A stretch of DNA of 64,000 bases from Thermoanaerobaculia bacterium (GCA_022823665.1 JAJEHN010000001.1:372001-436000), one strand, 5' to 3'. Shown: positions 45,249-54,118, counted from the first letter of the stretch. Notes: generated by a model not told the origin, from the sequence alone. Numbers and translations: made by a program.

Positions 45249-46196
45249 TCAGTTTCCCCGTTCCTCAGCCCGGGTCGGACCGATCTCCTGCAACGTCTCC
45301 AGGCTGGGAGCGACCATCACGCGCGCCGCGGTCTCCTCGTAGGCGGCGTACATCTCCGGCAGCTTCAGGCGCAGGTCCTCCTGGTCGACGATGGTCCACT
45401 CGTCTTCCCAAACGGGGCCGTAGGGCGCCTGGAGGTTCCAGGCCGTCGAGATGAACCAGTAGGCGAATTCCTGCATCTGGACGCGGAAACGCGCTTCCTC
45501 GTCCGGAATGTCGAGGTACGTGTCCAACACGTAGTAGCCCTCGTCGTCGGCCTTCCTCATCGCGCGGGCGAGCTCCGAATCTTCCGAGATACCCCAGACC
45601 TCCGGGAACGTGTAGTGCAGGCCGATGTCCGTCACGTAGTGGAGGATGTGCTCGACCACCTCCATCACCTGGCCCTCGGGCCCTACCGGAGTGCCCTGCA
45701 TGATGATGTCGCAAACGGAGTGGTTCTTCTCGATCTCGGCCCACTGCTCCTCGTTCTCCTCCGTGAAGCTCATGTCGTCGCCGAGTGGAACCGGAATCAG
45801 GGCCCTGTAGCGATAGTGGTTCGCGAGCAGCTCGAGCTGGAGATCGGCGTCGAGGCCGGCGTCCCGCGGAAACGACTCGGCGATCGTCTTCGCCACCAAC
45901 CGCAGGAAGTCGTCCGAGATGTCGTCGCGGGCAGCCAGCTTGAGTCCGTAGACCTGCAGTTCCTTGGTGAACGGCGGCATGGCCTCCGTGGCGACGACGT
46001 CGCCGTGCTGGTACACGTCATCGGGGACATCGCCGATCGGAGACAGCAGGATGCAGCCGCCGAGGTGGGTCGGCACGGCGTCGGCCGCGGTAGCGGCCTC
46101 CTCCCCACTGGTGTCGGCAGCGGAGTCGGCAGCCTCCCCGCCGCCACAGCCGGCTACCGTCAGGATCAGAAGCGCGAGTACGAAGCGTCTGGCCAT
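45249..46196 (-). CDS. putative lipoprotein of unknown function
   Basis: A 315-residue protein beginning MARRFVLALLILTVAGCGGG, a lipoprotein signal with lipobox TVAGC, so probably anchored to a membrane. A Ser/Ala/Asp linker of about 25 residues precedes a folded domain rich in aromatic and acidic residues (EVVEHILHYVTDIGLHYTFPE, FAYWFISTAWNLQAPYGP). No family is recognised. ATG 46196 is chosen for the lipoprotein signal and the GAAGGAGG preceding it; an in-frame extension to 46442 is rejected. Confidence 0.68.
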   Translation of the reverse strand: MARRFVLALLILTVAGCGGGEAADSAADTSGEEAATAADAVPTHLGGCILLSPIGDVPDDVYQHGDVVATEAMPPFTKELQVYGLKLAARDDISDDFLRLVAKTIAESFPRDAGLDADLQLELLANHYRYRALIPVPLGDDMSFTEENEEQWAEIEKNHSVCDIIMQGTPVGPEGQVMEVVEHILHYVTDIGLHYTFPEVWGISEDSELARAMRKADDEGYYVLDTYLDIPDEEARFRVQMQEFAYWFISTAWNLQAPYGPVWEDEWTIVDQEDLRLKLPEMYAAYEETAARVMVAPSLETLQEIGPTRAEERGN

Positions 46197-46304
46197 TGCT
46201 GCCTCCTTCGTTGTGACGTAGTGGCTAACGTTCAGAGTACCTGAAGGACGCCGACGTGGCCCCGGGGCCGGCACCTGCCACAGCGGAGCGACTACTTCTT
46301 CCGC

Positions 46305-46333
46305 TTGATTTCCGCCTCGTCTCCGCTTATCGT
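46305..46333 (+). promoter_or_regulatory. possible sigma-70 promoter of the three-Cys-motif pair
   Basis: TTGATT (46305-46310), a 17-base spacer and TATCGT (46328-46333) match four of six bases of each consensus hexamer, 45 bases before the next ATG. This is the only good candidate in the 180-base divergent intergenic space. Confidence 0.35.
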
Positions 46334-46377
46334 TCCGGTCACTGCTGGCAACGCCGCCTGACTGCAACGGAGACGCG

Positions 46378-47103
46378 ATGGCCGACAACAGCACGATCGA
46401 GTGGACCGACGCCACCTGGAATCCCGTGCTCGGTTGCACCAAGGTCAGCGCCGGCTGCGCCCACTGCTACGCGGATCGATTCATGGAGCGATTCCGCGGG
46501 GTGCCCGGCCACCCCTTCGAGCACGGTTTCGACCTCCGGCTGGCCCCCGCCAAACTGGATCAGCCGCGGCGCTGGAAGCGCCCGCGCCGGATCTTCGTGA
46601 ACTCGATCAGCGATCTCTTTCATCCCCAGGTTCCGGAGGCCTACATCGCCGACGTTGGCCGCGTGATGAGGGATGTCCCGCGGCACACCTACCAAGTGCT
46701 CACCAAGCGCCACGAACGCATGCAACAGCTACTGAACGGCCCCCTCTCCTGGATGGGAGGGCTGCCCAACGTCTGGTTCGGTGTCAGCGTGGAGAACCGC
46801 CGCCAAGGGCTGCCGAGGCTGGACGCTCTTCGCCAAACGCCGGCCGTCGTGCGCTTCGCCTCGGTGGAACCCCTTCTCGAAGACCTGGGCGACTTCGACC
46901 TGAACTCCATCGACTGGGTGATCGCGGGTGGCGAGAGCGGCCCCGGGGCTCGTCCGATGCGCGAGGAATGGGTCTTGGGTGTCCTGCATCAATGCCGCCG
47001 GGATGGCGTGCCCTTCTTCTTCAAGCAGTGGGGCGGCGTCCGCAAGCACCGGAACGGCCGTCTGCTGCGGGGCCGGACCTACGACGAGTTCCCGGCGAAC
47101 TGA
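46378..47103 (+). CDS. three-Cys-motif protein (DUF5131, phage Gp37/Gp68 family)
   Basis: A 241-residue protein of the DUF5131/Gp37-Gp68 family found in phages and mobile regions. It opens IEWTDATWNPVLGCTKVSAGCAHCYADRF with C20, C27 and C30 in a Cys-x6-Cys-x2-Cys arrangement resembling, but longer than, a radical-SAM cluster motif. Other conserved parts are RIFVNSISDLFHPQVP, VLTKRHERM, WFGVSVEN and VIAGGESGPGARPM, with a C-terminal PFFFKQWGG. The family is presumed to bind an Fe-S cluster and SAM, but no activity is known. Its standard partner, TcmP, follows after 28 bases. Confidence 0.92.
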   Translation: MADNSTIEWTDATWNPVLGCTKVSAGCAHCYADRFMERFRGVPGHPFEHGFDLRLAPAKLDQPRRWKRPRRIFVNSISDLFHPQVPEAYIADVGRVMRDVPRHTYQVLTKRHERMQQLLNGPLSWMGGLPNVWFGVSVENRRQGLPRLDALRQTPAVVRFASVEPLLEDLGDFDLNSIDWVIAGGESGPGARPMREEWVLGVLHQCRRDGVPFFFKQWGGVRKHRNGRLLRGRTYDEFPAN

Positions 47104-47131
47104 CGGGTTCAGGCGAACCGTCAAAGCAAGA

Positions 47132-47983
47132 ATGGCTCGGCCGATGACGAACCACGGCGGCCGTTTCGGCGGCTCGTGGACCAAGGCAAAGCTCGACGTT
47201 CTTGAGGGCTATCTGGACGCGTACACGACGGCTCTCAAGAACCAGCCCTTTAGGCTCTGGTACATCGACGCATTCGCTGGAAGCGGCAGCGTTCAGTTGA
47301 GGAAACCGGACGACGGCGCCGACGCGTTCCTCGACGGTTCCGTCCGTAGAGCTCTTGAAGTCTCAAACCCGCCATTTGATCGACTGGTGTTCATTGAGAA
47401 GGATCGGAACCGCTGTGCCGCCCTGGACAGCTTGCGAACCGAGTACGTCGGCCGGGACATCCGAGTCCAGAACGACGAGGCGAACGCCTATCTACAGGGC
47501 CTGAAGCCACCAGGGAACGTCCGAGGCGTTCTCTTCCTCGATCCGTTCGCGACACAGGTGTCCATGAAGACCCTGAGGCACATAGCGACTCTCAACTGCT
47601 TCGACACCTGGATCCTGTTCCCCGTAAGCGCCGTCGCTCGTATGCTGCCCAAGTCCCGGCAACCGGACGACGTCTCGTCCTCATGGGCCAGACGACTGAA
47701 CCATGTGTACGGTGACGACAGTTGGCGGAGTCTCTACCGTCCCGCCGCCCAACGGAACCTCTGGCAGCTCGCCGAAACCACGCGAGAGCCGGGTCTAGCT
47801 GAACTGGCAGCGATCTACCGGGAACGCCTTTCGGAGGCCTTCGGCCCGAGACTCCTCGAGGGATCTGCGGAACTCCGCAACTCCCGCGATTCCGTCCTCT
47901 TCGAGCTCATCTTCTGCGTCGGCAACCCAGCCGGTATCGGCACCGCGAAGACCATTGCCGCGTACCTACTAAACAAGATCTGA
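47132..47983 (+). CDS. tcmP: three-Cys-motif partner protein TcmP
   Basis: A 283-residue protein of the TcmP family, which is encoded beside DUF5131 three-Cys-motif proteins. YIDAFAGSGS (D46-G52) looks like SAM-binding motif I, FIEKD (88-92) like motif II and FLDPFATQVS (DPFA at 137-140) like motif IV of Rossmann methyltransferases. The N-terminal KAKLDVLEGYLDAYTTALKN is the usual family helix. ATG 47132 is used; another ATG at 47144 is possible. Codon usage is visibly less GC-biased than in the flanking genes, consistent with mobility. Confidence 0.9.
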   Translation: MARPMTNHGGRFGGSWTKAKLDVLEGYLDAYTTALKNQPFRLWYIDAFAGSGSVQLRKPDDGADAFLDGSVRRALEVSNPPFDRLVFIEKDRNRCAALDSLRTEYVGRDIRVQNDEANAYLQGLKPPGNVRGVLFLDPFATQVSMKTLRHIATLNCFDTWILFPVSAVARMLPKSRQPDDVSSSWARRLNHVYGDDSWRSLYRPAAQRNLWQLAETTREPGLAELAAIYRERLSEAFGPRLLEGSAELRNSRDSVLFELIFCVGNPAGIGTAKTIAAYLLNKI

Positions 47984-48050
47984 GGCCATCAGCTGAGGCA
48001 ATGTAGCGCCTCTACGCTCGAACCGACTTTCTCGCTAAAGACTGTCGAAC

Positions 48051-48896
48051 ATGAACTTCCTCCCCCAGATCGTCGGATCCTTCGCCGACCCGGCGGCCGA
48101 GAACCCGACCGTGGAGATGGTCGAAGCGGCTTTCCGGCATCACGGGCTTCACTGGCGCTACCTGAACTGCGAAGTGCCGGCTGACCGCCTGGCGGCTGCA
48201 GTAGCGGGCGCCCGCGCCATGGGCTGGGCCGGATTCAACTGCTCGCTGCCCCACAAGGTCACGGTGATCGAGCACCTGGACGGGCTGGGCGAGTCAGCCC
48301 GCCTGATCGGCGCAGTGAACTGTGTAGTCCGTGACCGCGACGGCCGCTTCATCGGTGAGAACACAGACGGCAAGGGCTTCCTCCGCTCACTCGAGGAAGT
48401 GACGCCGGCTGCCGGCAAGCGAGTCGCGATCTTCGGCGCCGGCGGCGCCGCGCGGGCGATCGCGGTCGAACTGGCGCTGGCGGGCGCAACCGATGTCACG
48501 ATCGTCAATCGCACCCGCGAACGCGGCGAGAAACTGGCGGCCCACATCGCCGGCCATACGGAGACCCAAGCCCGCTTCGTGCACTGGCGCGGTGTCTACC
48601 GCCTGTCGAAGACCGTCGACATCGTGATCAACGCAACGTCCATCGGGCTTTACCCGGATGTCGACGCGGCAGTGCCGCTCGACGTCGACACTCTCGAACC
48701 CGCCATGGTGGTCGCCGACGTCGTTCCGAATCCACCCACCACACGCCTGCTGGCGGCGGCCGCCGCTCGCGGCTGCACCGTGCTCGACGGCCTCGGAATG
48801 CTCGTCAACCAGGGCGTCGCCGGGATCCGCTACTGGACCGGCGTCGACGTTGATGCCCGGGTCATGCGGGCCCGCCTGGAAGCCATCTTCGCCTGA
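48051..48896 (+). CDS. aroE: shikimate dehydrogenase-family protein, divergent substrate motif
   Basis: A 281-residue enzyme that would reduce 3-dehydroshikimate to shikimate with NADPH. Catalytic Lys K69 (CSLPHKVTV) and Asp D106 (IGENTDGKGF) are present, as are the dinucleotide site GAGGAA (129-134) and the NADPH-preferring NRT (153-155). The N-terminal shikimate-contact motif, usually HSLSP, reads AENPT. This suggests altered substrate specificity, such as quinate or an aminoshikimate-type substrate, or an AroE-like paralogue. Start ATG 48051 has no clear ribosome site. Confidence 0.8.
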   Translation: MNFLPQIVGSFADPAAENPTVEMVEAAFRHHGLHWRYLNCEVPADRLAAAVAGARAMGWAGFNCSLPHKVTVIEHLDGLGESARLIGAVNCVVRDRDGRFIGENTDGKGFLRSLEEVTPAAGKRVAIFGAGGAARAIAVELALAGATDVTIVNRTRERGEKLAAHIAGHTETQARFVHWRGVYRLSKTVDIVINATSIGLYPDVDAAVPLDVDTLEPAMVVADVVPNPPTTRLLAAAAARGCTVLDGLGMLVNQGVAGIRYWTGVDVDARVMRARLEAIFA

Positions 48897-48956
48897 AGCC
48901 GGTCCGGCAGTTTCGTAACGTCGCCGGAAGACTCGCTGATCCCGCCGGAGGTCGAG

Positions 48957-49296
48957 GTGTCGCCTGAAGTCAAGGAACCGGCGAAACGGACCACGGCGGC
49001 CGTTCAGGCGGCAGACGGCGGCAAGGTGACCGAAGAGCTGCGGAGTCTGTCGAGCGACCAGCTGTCGCGACTGATCGAGCCGCTAGCGATCCAGGTTCGG
49101 TGCTGCCGACCGGCGAGGCTACCGACCTGTTCGACGTGCTGCGGTCCGGGTCGCCGGCCAACCTGGGCTCAACATTGGAGCGGTTCGGCGCGGGCGGCTG
49201 CGGGAACTGGCCGGCCAGCTGTCCGGACTCGGATGGTTGGGCGTCCTGGGTCTGTTCAACGAGACGCGGAGCTTACTCACGTCGCTAAGCTACTAG
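48957..49296 (+). pseudogene. small gene broken by two frameshifts
   Basis: A GTG at 48957 with GGAGG five bases upstream starts KVTEELRSLSSDQLSRLIEPLAIQ. Near 49095-49100 the coding signal jumps frame to VLPTGEATDLFDVLRSGSPANLG, and near 49185-49195 it jumps again to RLRELAGQLSGLGWLGVLGLFNE, ending at TAG 49294-49296. Rejoined, it would be a helical protein of about 113 residues with a hydrophobic C-terminal segment. Two separate frame changes argue for a decaying gene, unless they are assembly errors. No family recognised. Confidence 0.6.
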
Positions 49297-49340
49297 CGTC
49301 GGCGCGCAGACTGTAGACTGCCGGCGAAACGGAGGCCGGC

Positions 49341-49727
49341 ATGGTTAGAGGGAGGAGTGCTGCCTATGCGTTGGCGCTGTCACTCCTACTAGGTTGCACT
49401 CAGGAGACAGCGCCGGGAACCAGGTCTGCTCCTAGCGGCGCTGGACAGATCGGCGTAGAGCTGCTGACAGCTCTACAGGAGCCCTGCCGGCGGCACAACA
49501 TCGACATTGTGCGCGAGTCCGGAAGGTGGTACTTCAAGACCGACTCTGTGCCCGGCGGACGGTTGGGCGTGATGGAGTTCGGCGAGATTGCGGGCTCCCA
49601 GAGCCTGATGCAGTGGGCGGCAGAAGCGGAGCGAGACTTCGACCGGATAGCGACTCTGCAAGGCCGCGACTGGATCACCTGGGAGCAGTTCATGTCCGCG
49701 GAGTGTCGCGGTAGGTGGCGGGGCTAG
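49341..49727 (+). CDS. small putative lipoprotein
   Basis: A 128-residue protein with a lipoprotein leader (ALALSLLLGC) followed by a short soluble domain (GRWYFKTDSVPGGRLGVMEFGEI). GGAGG precedes ATG 49341. No family is recognised. It lies in the lower-GC accessory stretch, flanked by a pseudogene and a small unknown gene on the other strand. Confidence 0.6.
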   Translation: MVRGRSAAYALALSLLLGCTQETAPGTRSAPSGAGQIGVELLTALQEPCRRHNIDIVRESGRWYFKTDSVPGGRLGVMEFGEIAGSQSLMQWAAEAERDFDRIATLQGRDWITWEQFMSAECRGRWRG

Positions 49728-49737
49728 GAGGGCCGGC

Positions 49738-50082
49738 TCAAAGGGCCAAGAAGGACAAAGCCAGCCCTGAAACCACCACTCCGACTTTCCAGAACAGACT
49801 CCATACCGTCGACCAGACAACTCGCCTGAGACCCGGAGGCGGCGGCAACTCGACCACCATTGGTTCCCCAACGCGACCTATGTGGTGCACCGTGATGTCG
49901 CTCCCACAGGCATTGGTGAATCGGACTTGCTGGGCGGTGACCGCTTCCACCCAGCGCGCGTACCTGCGCTTCCGCAACCACTTCTTACAGTCCTTGCACT
50001 TCTTGCCATCGCGGGCTGGTTCGCCCGGGAGCCTGACGCCGCACGGAGACCACTGGGCGTTGTACTCGTGGTGCTTGGTCAT
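49738..50082 (-). CDS. small protein with Cys pair and C-terminal helix, unknown
   Basis: A 114-residue protein. The N-terminal half is basic with CKDCKKWLRKRRY; the C-terminal part is a membrane helix (VVWSTVWSLFWKVGVVVSGLALSFLAL). It could be a tail-anchored protein. Another open frame of 142 codons overlaps on the + strand, but its composition is less protein-like. No ribosome site is clear, so support is moderate. Confidence 0.45.
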   Translation of the reverse strand: MTKHHEYNAQWSPCGVRLPGEPARDGKKCKDCKKWLRKRRYARWVEAVTAQQVRFTNACGSDITVHHIGRVGEPMVVELPPPPGLRRVVWSTVWSLFWKVGVVVSGLALSFLAL

Positions 50083-50152
50083 CGGCGTGATTATGGACTT
50101 AGGGGCTAGTTTGGGGGCCTGCCGAGAGCCGATCCGCCGCTAGGTCCCTGTT

Positions 50153-51550
50153 CTACAATGGCTTACGTCTAAACTCGCCAAGTCTCGGCTGAAGCCTGTC
50201 GAGCAGAACGGCAGCGAGGATCAGGGCCCCGAACACGACCTTCTGCTCGTAGGACGCGACGCCCGCGATGTTCAGGCCGTTCTGGATGACGGCGATGATC
50301 ATCGCGCCGATCAGCGTTCCCGCAATCCGGCCGCGGCCGCCCGCGAGGCTCGCGCCGCCGACCACGACGGCGGCGATGACCTGCAGTTCGTACAGCTCGC
50401 CGGCGTTCGGCCGTCCACCCTCGAACCGGGAGGCGTCGACGATGCCCGCCAGGCCGGCGAACGCCCCGCACAGGCAGTAGACGGCGAGCAGCACCGCGGT
50501 CACCGGCACGCCTGACAGCCGCGCCGCCTCGACGTTGCCGCCGACGGCGTAGACGTAGCGTCCGAACATGGTGCGGGTCATCAGCAGGTGAGCGGCGACG
50601 AACAGGACGAGCATGAGCAGGATCGGATTCGGCACGCCCAGCACGGCGCCGTTGCCGAGCCATGCGAAGACGGCCGCTTCGACCCGCACCGCCTCCGGCG
50701 TACCCTCCGCGCCCCCGCCCACCAGGCGCCGCTGGTGACCGACGGCCAGAATCAGCGCCAGGCCGCGGGCGAGCATCATGAGACCCAGCGTGGCCACGAA
50801 TGGCGGCACCCGGAACGCGGTGACCATCGTGCCGCTGAGGAGACCGCCCAGGGCAGCCGCCGCGACACCCAGCAGCATCGCCGCCAGAAGTCCCGCCGGC
50901 GAGGCCGCGCCCCCGCCGAACCACTCCTGCGCCGTCACCGCGGCGATCACGCCGGCCAGCGCCAGCAGGCTGCCGACGGAGAGGTCGATGCCCGCGGTCA
51001 GGATGACCAGGGTCATGCCGAGCGCGATGATCGCGATGTCCGCGTTCTGGTTCACCACGTTGAGCAGGTTGCGGGCAGTCAGGAACGTCGGCCAGCGATA
51101 GCTCCCCGGCGCGAACACCGGTGTCCCGGCGGTTCGCACGGGCCCCCACTCGGAGCCGATGCGGTGGGTGGCGATCGCGTCGACGGAAGCGCCGGCCCCG
51201 GCGATCCGTTCCAGTTCGAGCCGCACGTCGCGCGGCTGGCCGAACACGCGGCCGGCGATCCGGGCGCCGCCGACATCGAGGCCGTGCTCGATCGCCTGTA
51301 CGAACACCCGGTCGGCCTCCGTGTCCCGCGCCACGACGAGCACCGAGCAGGGCGCCTGGCACGCCTCCAGCACTTGCCGCGCGACCGCGGCGCCGGAACG
51401 ACTCGTGATCGGGTTCTGTTCACGCCAGGTCGCCGCGCTCGAGATCAGGCAGAGGAGGACCAGCACGACGACCGAGAGGTTCCGGCCCAGAAGGTCCAGC
51501 AGCCTGCGACGCCACCGGCCGGCGGCGGACTCCCCGACCCTTTCAGGCAA
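50153..51550 (-). CDS. ribose-type ABC importer permease with periplasmic insert
   Basis: A 465-residue inner-membrane permease of the RbsC/XylH/AraH family. The hallmark GMTLVILTAGIDLSVGSLLALAGV (about 178-201) and the EAA-like GRYVYAVGGNVEAARLSGV segment are present. It is about 130 residues longer than RbsC because residues about 45-150, between the first helix and the core, form a soluble region (SVLVVARDTEADRVFVQAIE) that looks like part of a sugar-binding protein lobe. TTG start at 51550, overlapping the ATPase stop by eight bases. Confidence 0.87.
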   Translation of the reverse strand: MPERVGESAAGRWRRRLLDLLGRNLSVVVLVLLCLISSAATWREQNPITSRSGAAVARQVLEACQAPCSVLVVARDTEADRVFVQAIEHGLDVGGARIAGRVFGQPRDVRLELERIAGAGASVDAIATHRIGSEWGPVRTAGTPVFAPGSYRWPTFLTARNLLNVVNQNADIAIIALGMTLVILTAGIDLSVGSLLALAGVIAAVTAQEWFGGGAASPAGLLAAMLLGVAAAALGGLLSGTMVTAFRVPPFVATLGLMMLARGLALILAVGHQRRLVGGGAEGTPEAVRVEAAVFAWLGNGAVLGVPNPILLMLVLFVAAHLLMTRTMFGRYVYAVGGNVEAARLSGVPVTAVLLAVYCLCGAFAGLAGIVDASRFEGGRPNAGELYELQVIAAVVVGGASLAGGRGRIAGTLIGAMIIAVIQNGLNIAGVASYEQKVVFGALILAAVLLDRLQPRLGEFRRKPL

Positions 51551-53081
51551 CGGACGGTTCCTCCGAATGGCCGATACCGGCGGCGATCCGCAACACCTCG
51601 GCCGGGTCGGCGCTCGCCGGGTCCGCGATCTCGCCCCGAACGCGCCCGTCGTGCATCACCAGCACGCGGTCGCTCATGCCGAGAACCTCCTCCAGCTCGG
51701 AACTGATCAGGAGCACCGACTTGCCCTCCGACGCCATGCGGCGGATCCACTCGTAGATCTCGTAGCGCGCCCCGACATCGATGCCCCGGGTCGGCTCGTC
51801 GCAGAGAACGACGCTGGCGCCGCGTTCGAGCCACCTGGCGATCACGACTTTCTGCTGGTTGCCTCCCGACAGCGTCGCCACCCGCTGGCCGGCCCGCGCG
51901 AGCCGAATGCCCAGTTGCTCCCTCCACCCGCTGAAGGCGCGGCCCTCGCGCCGGCGATCGACGAGGCCGCGCAAGCGCCGGAAGCGGTCCAGGTTGGGAA
52001 GCGCGAAGTTGTCCCGCGCGCTTCGGCTCAGCACGAGTCCCTGACCTCTGCGATCCTCCGGCAGGAGACAGATGCCGCTCCTGATCGCCTGCCGCGGCGA
52101 CCGGAGCTCGAGCCGCGCGCCGTCGAGCCGAACCTCGCCGCGGTCGGGCGCAACGGCGCCGAAGATCACCCGGGCCACATCGGTCCGACCTGCTCCCACC
52201 AGGCCCGCGAGCCCCAGGATCTCGCCGCGGCGGATGTCGAACGACACGTCCCGCACGCGCCGACCGGCCGACAGTCCCCGGACTTCGAGCCGGGCGCCGC
52301 CGACCGCCCCCGGGATTCGGGGCGGGAACTCCGCGCTCAGGCTGCGACCGACCATGGCCTCGATCAGCTCGTCGCGATCGAGCGGCGCGAGCCCGTCGTC
52401 GCCGGCGGCTGGTTCGCGGCGGTCGATGCCGTGGACCAGTTCACCGTCGCGGAGCACGGCGACCCGGTCGGCAACCGCCTCGATCTCCTCCAGCCGGTGG
52501 CTGATGTAGATCGCGGCCGCGCCCCGGCGCGCCAGTTCCCGCACCTGGCGCGCCAGCGCCCGCGCCTCGCGCGGCGACAGGGCCGCGGTCGGCTCGTCCA
52601 GGATCAGCAGCCGGGGTTCGAGCGCCAGAGCCTTCGCGATCTCGACCGCCTGGCGGGCGCCGAGAGGCAGCTCCGAACAGCGGGTGTCCGGATCGATGTC
52701 CATCTCGAGCAGGCGAAGCAACCGCCGCGCCTCCCGCTCTTCCCAACGCCGACGGACGATGCCCCGCCGGGACCAGCCGGCGCCGAGAAAGAGGTTCTCG
52801 CGCACGCTCAGTTGCGGCACCAGGCTGAGTTCCTGGTGGATGACGGCGATTCCTCTCTCGCGGGCATCCGCCGGCGACGCGAACGCCGCGGGTTCGCCTT
52901 CGAACCCGATTCGGCCGCCGTCCGGCCGCTCCGCGCCCGAGACGATCCGGATCAGCGTGCTCTTGCCGGCGCCGTTCTCGCCGACCAGGCCCAGCACCTC
53001 GCCCGCGCCTACCGCCAGGCTGACGCCGCGCAGGGCATCGACGCCCGGGTAGCTCTTGCTGATCCGCCGGAGTTCGAGCAA
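51543..53081 (-). CDS. ribose-type ABC importer, double ATP-binding subunit
   Basis: A 512-residue RbsA-type protein with two nucleotide-binding domains. The first has Walker A GENGAGKST, Walker B LILDEPTAALS and a weak signature LPLGARQ. The second has GLVGAGRTD in place of a standard Walker A, as usual for this family, then LSGGNQQK and LCDEPTRGIDVGAR. No ATG is available near the N-terminus; TTG 53081 is chosen, while a CTG at 53102 overlapping the binding-protein stop is an alternative. It lies between binding protein and permease in one operon. Confidence 0.88.
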   Translation of the reverse strand: MLELRRISKSYPGVDALRGVSLAVGAGEVLGLVGENGAGKSTLIRIVSGAERPDGGRIGFEGEPAAFASPADARERGIAVIHQELSLVPQLSVRENLFLGAGWSRRGIVRRRWEEREARRLLRLLEMDIDPDTRCSELPLGARQAVEIAKALALEPRLLILDEPTAALSPREARALARQVRELARRGAAAIYISHRLEEIEAVADRVAVLRDGELVHGIDRREPAAGDDGLAPLDRDELIEAMVGRSLSAEFPPRIPGAVGGARLEVRGLSAGRRVRDVSFDIRRGEILGLAGLVGAGRTDVARVIFGAVAPDRGEVRLDGARLELRSPRQAIRSGICLLPEDRRGQGLVLSRSARDNFALPNLDRFRRLRGLVDRRREGRAFSGWREQLGIRLARAGQRVATLSGGNQQKVVIARWLERGASVVLCDEPTRGIDVGARYEIYEWIRRMASEGKSVLLISSELEEVLGMSDRVLVMHDGRVRGEIADPASADPAEVLRIAAGIGHSEEPSVA

Positions 53082-53098
53082 GGGGCTTTGCGCCGACT

Positions 53099-54079
53099 TC
53101 AGTCGAGCGACGGATCCTGCTCGGCGTCGGCCTGCCGATAGAGCGCCGTCGGGATCAGGTGGACGCGCTCGAAGTCCTCGCCGTCGAGGTAACTCACGAT
53201 GTTCCGCACCGTCATGACGCCCATCCGGTCCGGATACTGGATCGGGTCCGCGTAGATCTTGCCGTCCCGGATCGCCTGCTTGCCCGCTAGCTCGCCGTCG
53301 AAGCCCACGATCCTGACCTGGTCCGCGCGTCCTGCCTGCTCGAGCGCGGTACGCGCGCCCAGCGCCGAGGGATCGTTGATCGCGAACACGCCGGCGAGGT
53401 CCGGGTAGGCCTGGATACCGTCCGCCATCGCCCGGTAGCCCTCGTCGCGCAGACCGCCGCCTTCGAGCTCGGCGACGATCTCTATCCGGCCCTCGGTCCG
53501 ATCCCGGTTGTACTCCCCGATCGCGTGGCGGAAGCCGTCCACGCGCAGGACGCAGGAGTTGGCCTGCTTGAAGTGCAGCACGAGCACCTCGCCGCCGGCC
53601 TCGCCGAGCGCCTCGATCATCGCCTCGCCCGCGAGCAGGCCGCCCTGGTAGTTGTCCGTGCCGACGTGACCGGCGATCTCGACACCCTCGGCGACGGCCT
53701 GCAGGTCGGAGGTGAACACCGGCACGCCGGCTTCGTTCGCCCGCCGCACCGCGGGGCCGATCGCGATCCGGTCCACGGGGTTGAGGACGATCGCGGCGAC
53801 GCCGGAAGCCAGGAAGTTGTCGACCTGCTGCGACTGGCGGTTCACGTCCCGTTCCGCGTCGGTGACGACGACGTCGAAGCCGTGGCGTTCGGCCTCGGCG
53901 GTCAGGTTGTCGGCGATGATCTTGAAGAACGGGTTCTTCAGCGTCATCGCCGAGAAGCCGATCGTGCCGCGCGCGGCGATGTCTTCGCCGCCTCCACCCG
54001 CGCCGGGGTCCGCGCCGCCGCAGGCGCCGAGCGCGGCCAGCACGGTCGCCGCCATAGTTGCCACAAGCAAGCGCTTCAC
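53099..54079 (-). CDS. ribose-type periplasmic sugar-binding lipoprotein
   Basis: A 326-residue substrate-binding protein of the RbsB family (Peripla_BP_4). A lipoprotein leader with lipobox LGAC (about residues 16-19) is followed by GTIGFSAMTLKNPFFKIIADNLTAEAERHGFD and later AAIVLNPVDR, FAINDPSALGARTAL and VRIVGFDG, all standard for the type I fold. It delivers a monosaccharide or cyclitol to the permease encoded downstream. It starts with GTG and follows the TonB receptor gene by 39 bases. Confidence 0.9.
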   Translation of the reverse strand: MKRLLVATMAATVLAALGACGGADPGAGGGGEDIAARGTIGFSAMTLKNPFFKIIADNLTAEAERHGFDVVVTDAERDVNRQSQQVDNFLASGVAAIVLNPVDRIAIGPAVRRANEAGVPVFTSDLQAVAEGVEIAGHVGTDNYQGGLLAGEAMIEALGEAGGEVLVLHFKQANSCVLRVDGFRHAIGEYNRDRTEGRIEIVAELEGGGLRDEGYRAMADGIQAYPDLAGVFAINDPSALGARTALEQAGRADQVRIVGFDGELAGKQAIRDGKIYADPIQYPDRMGVMTVRNIVSYLDGEDFERVHLIPTALYRQADAEQDPSLD

Positions 54080-54118
54080 GATTCGCGGATTGTGACACGC
54101 CCCCGCGAAGGAGCGGCC

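Noticed and set aside
49715..50143. 142-codon plus-strand frame overlapping the small minus-strand gene
   Set aside because: Less protein-like composition; the minus frame shows a basic Cys-pair segment and a clean C-terminal helix.
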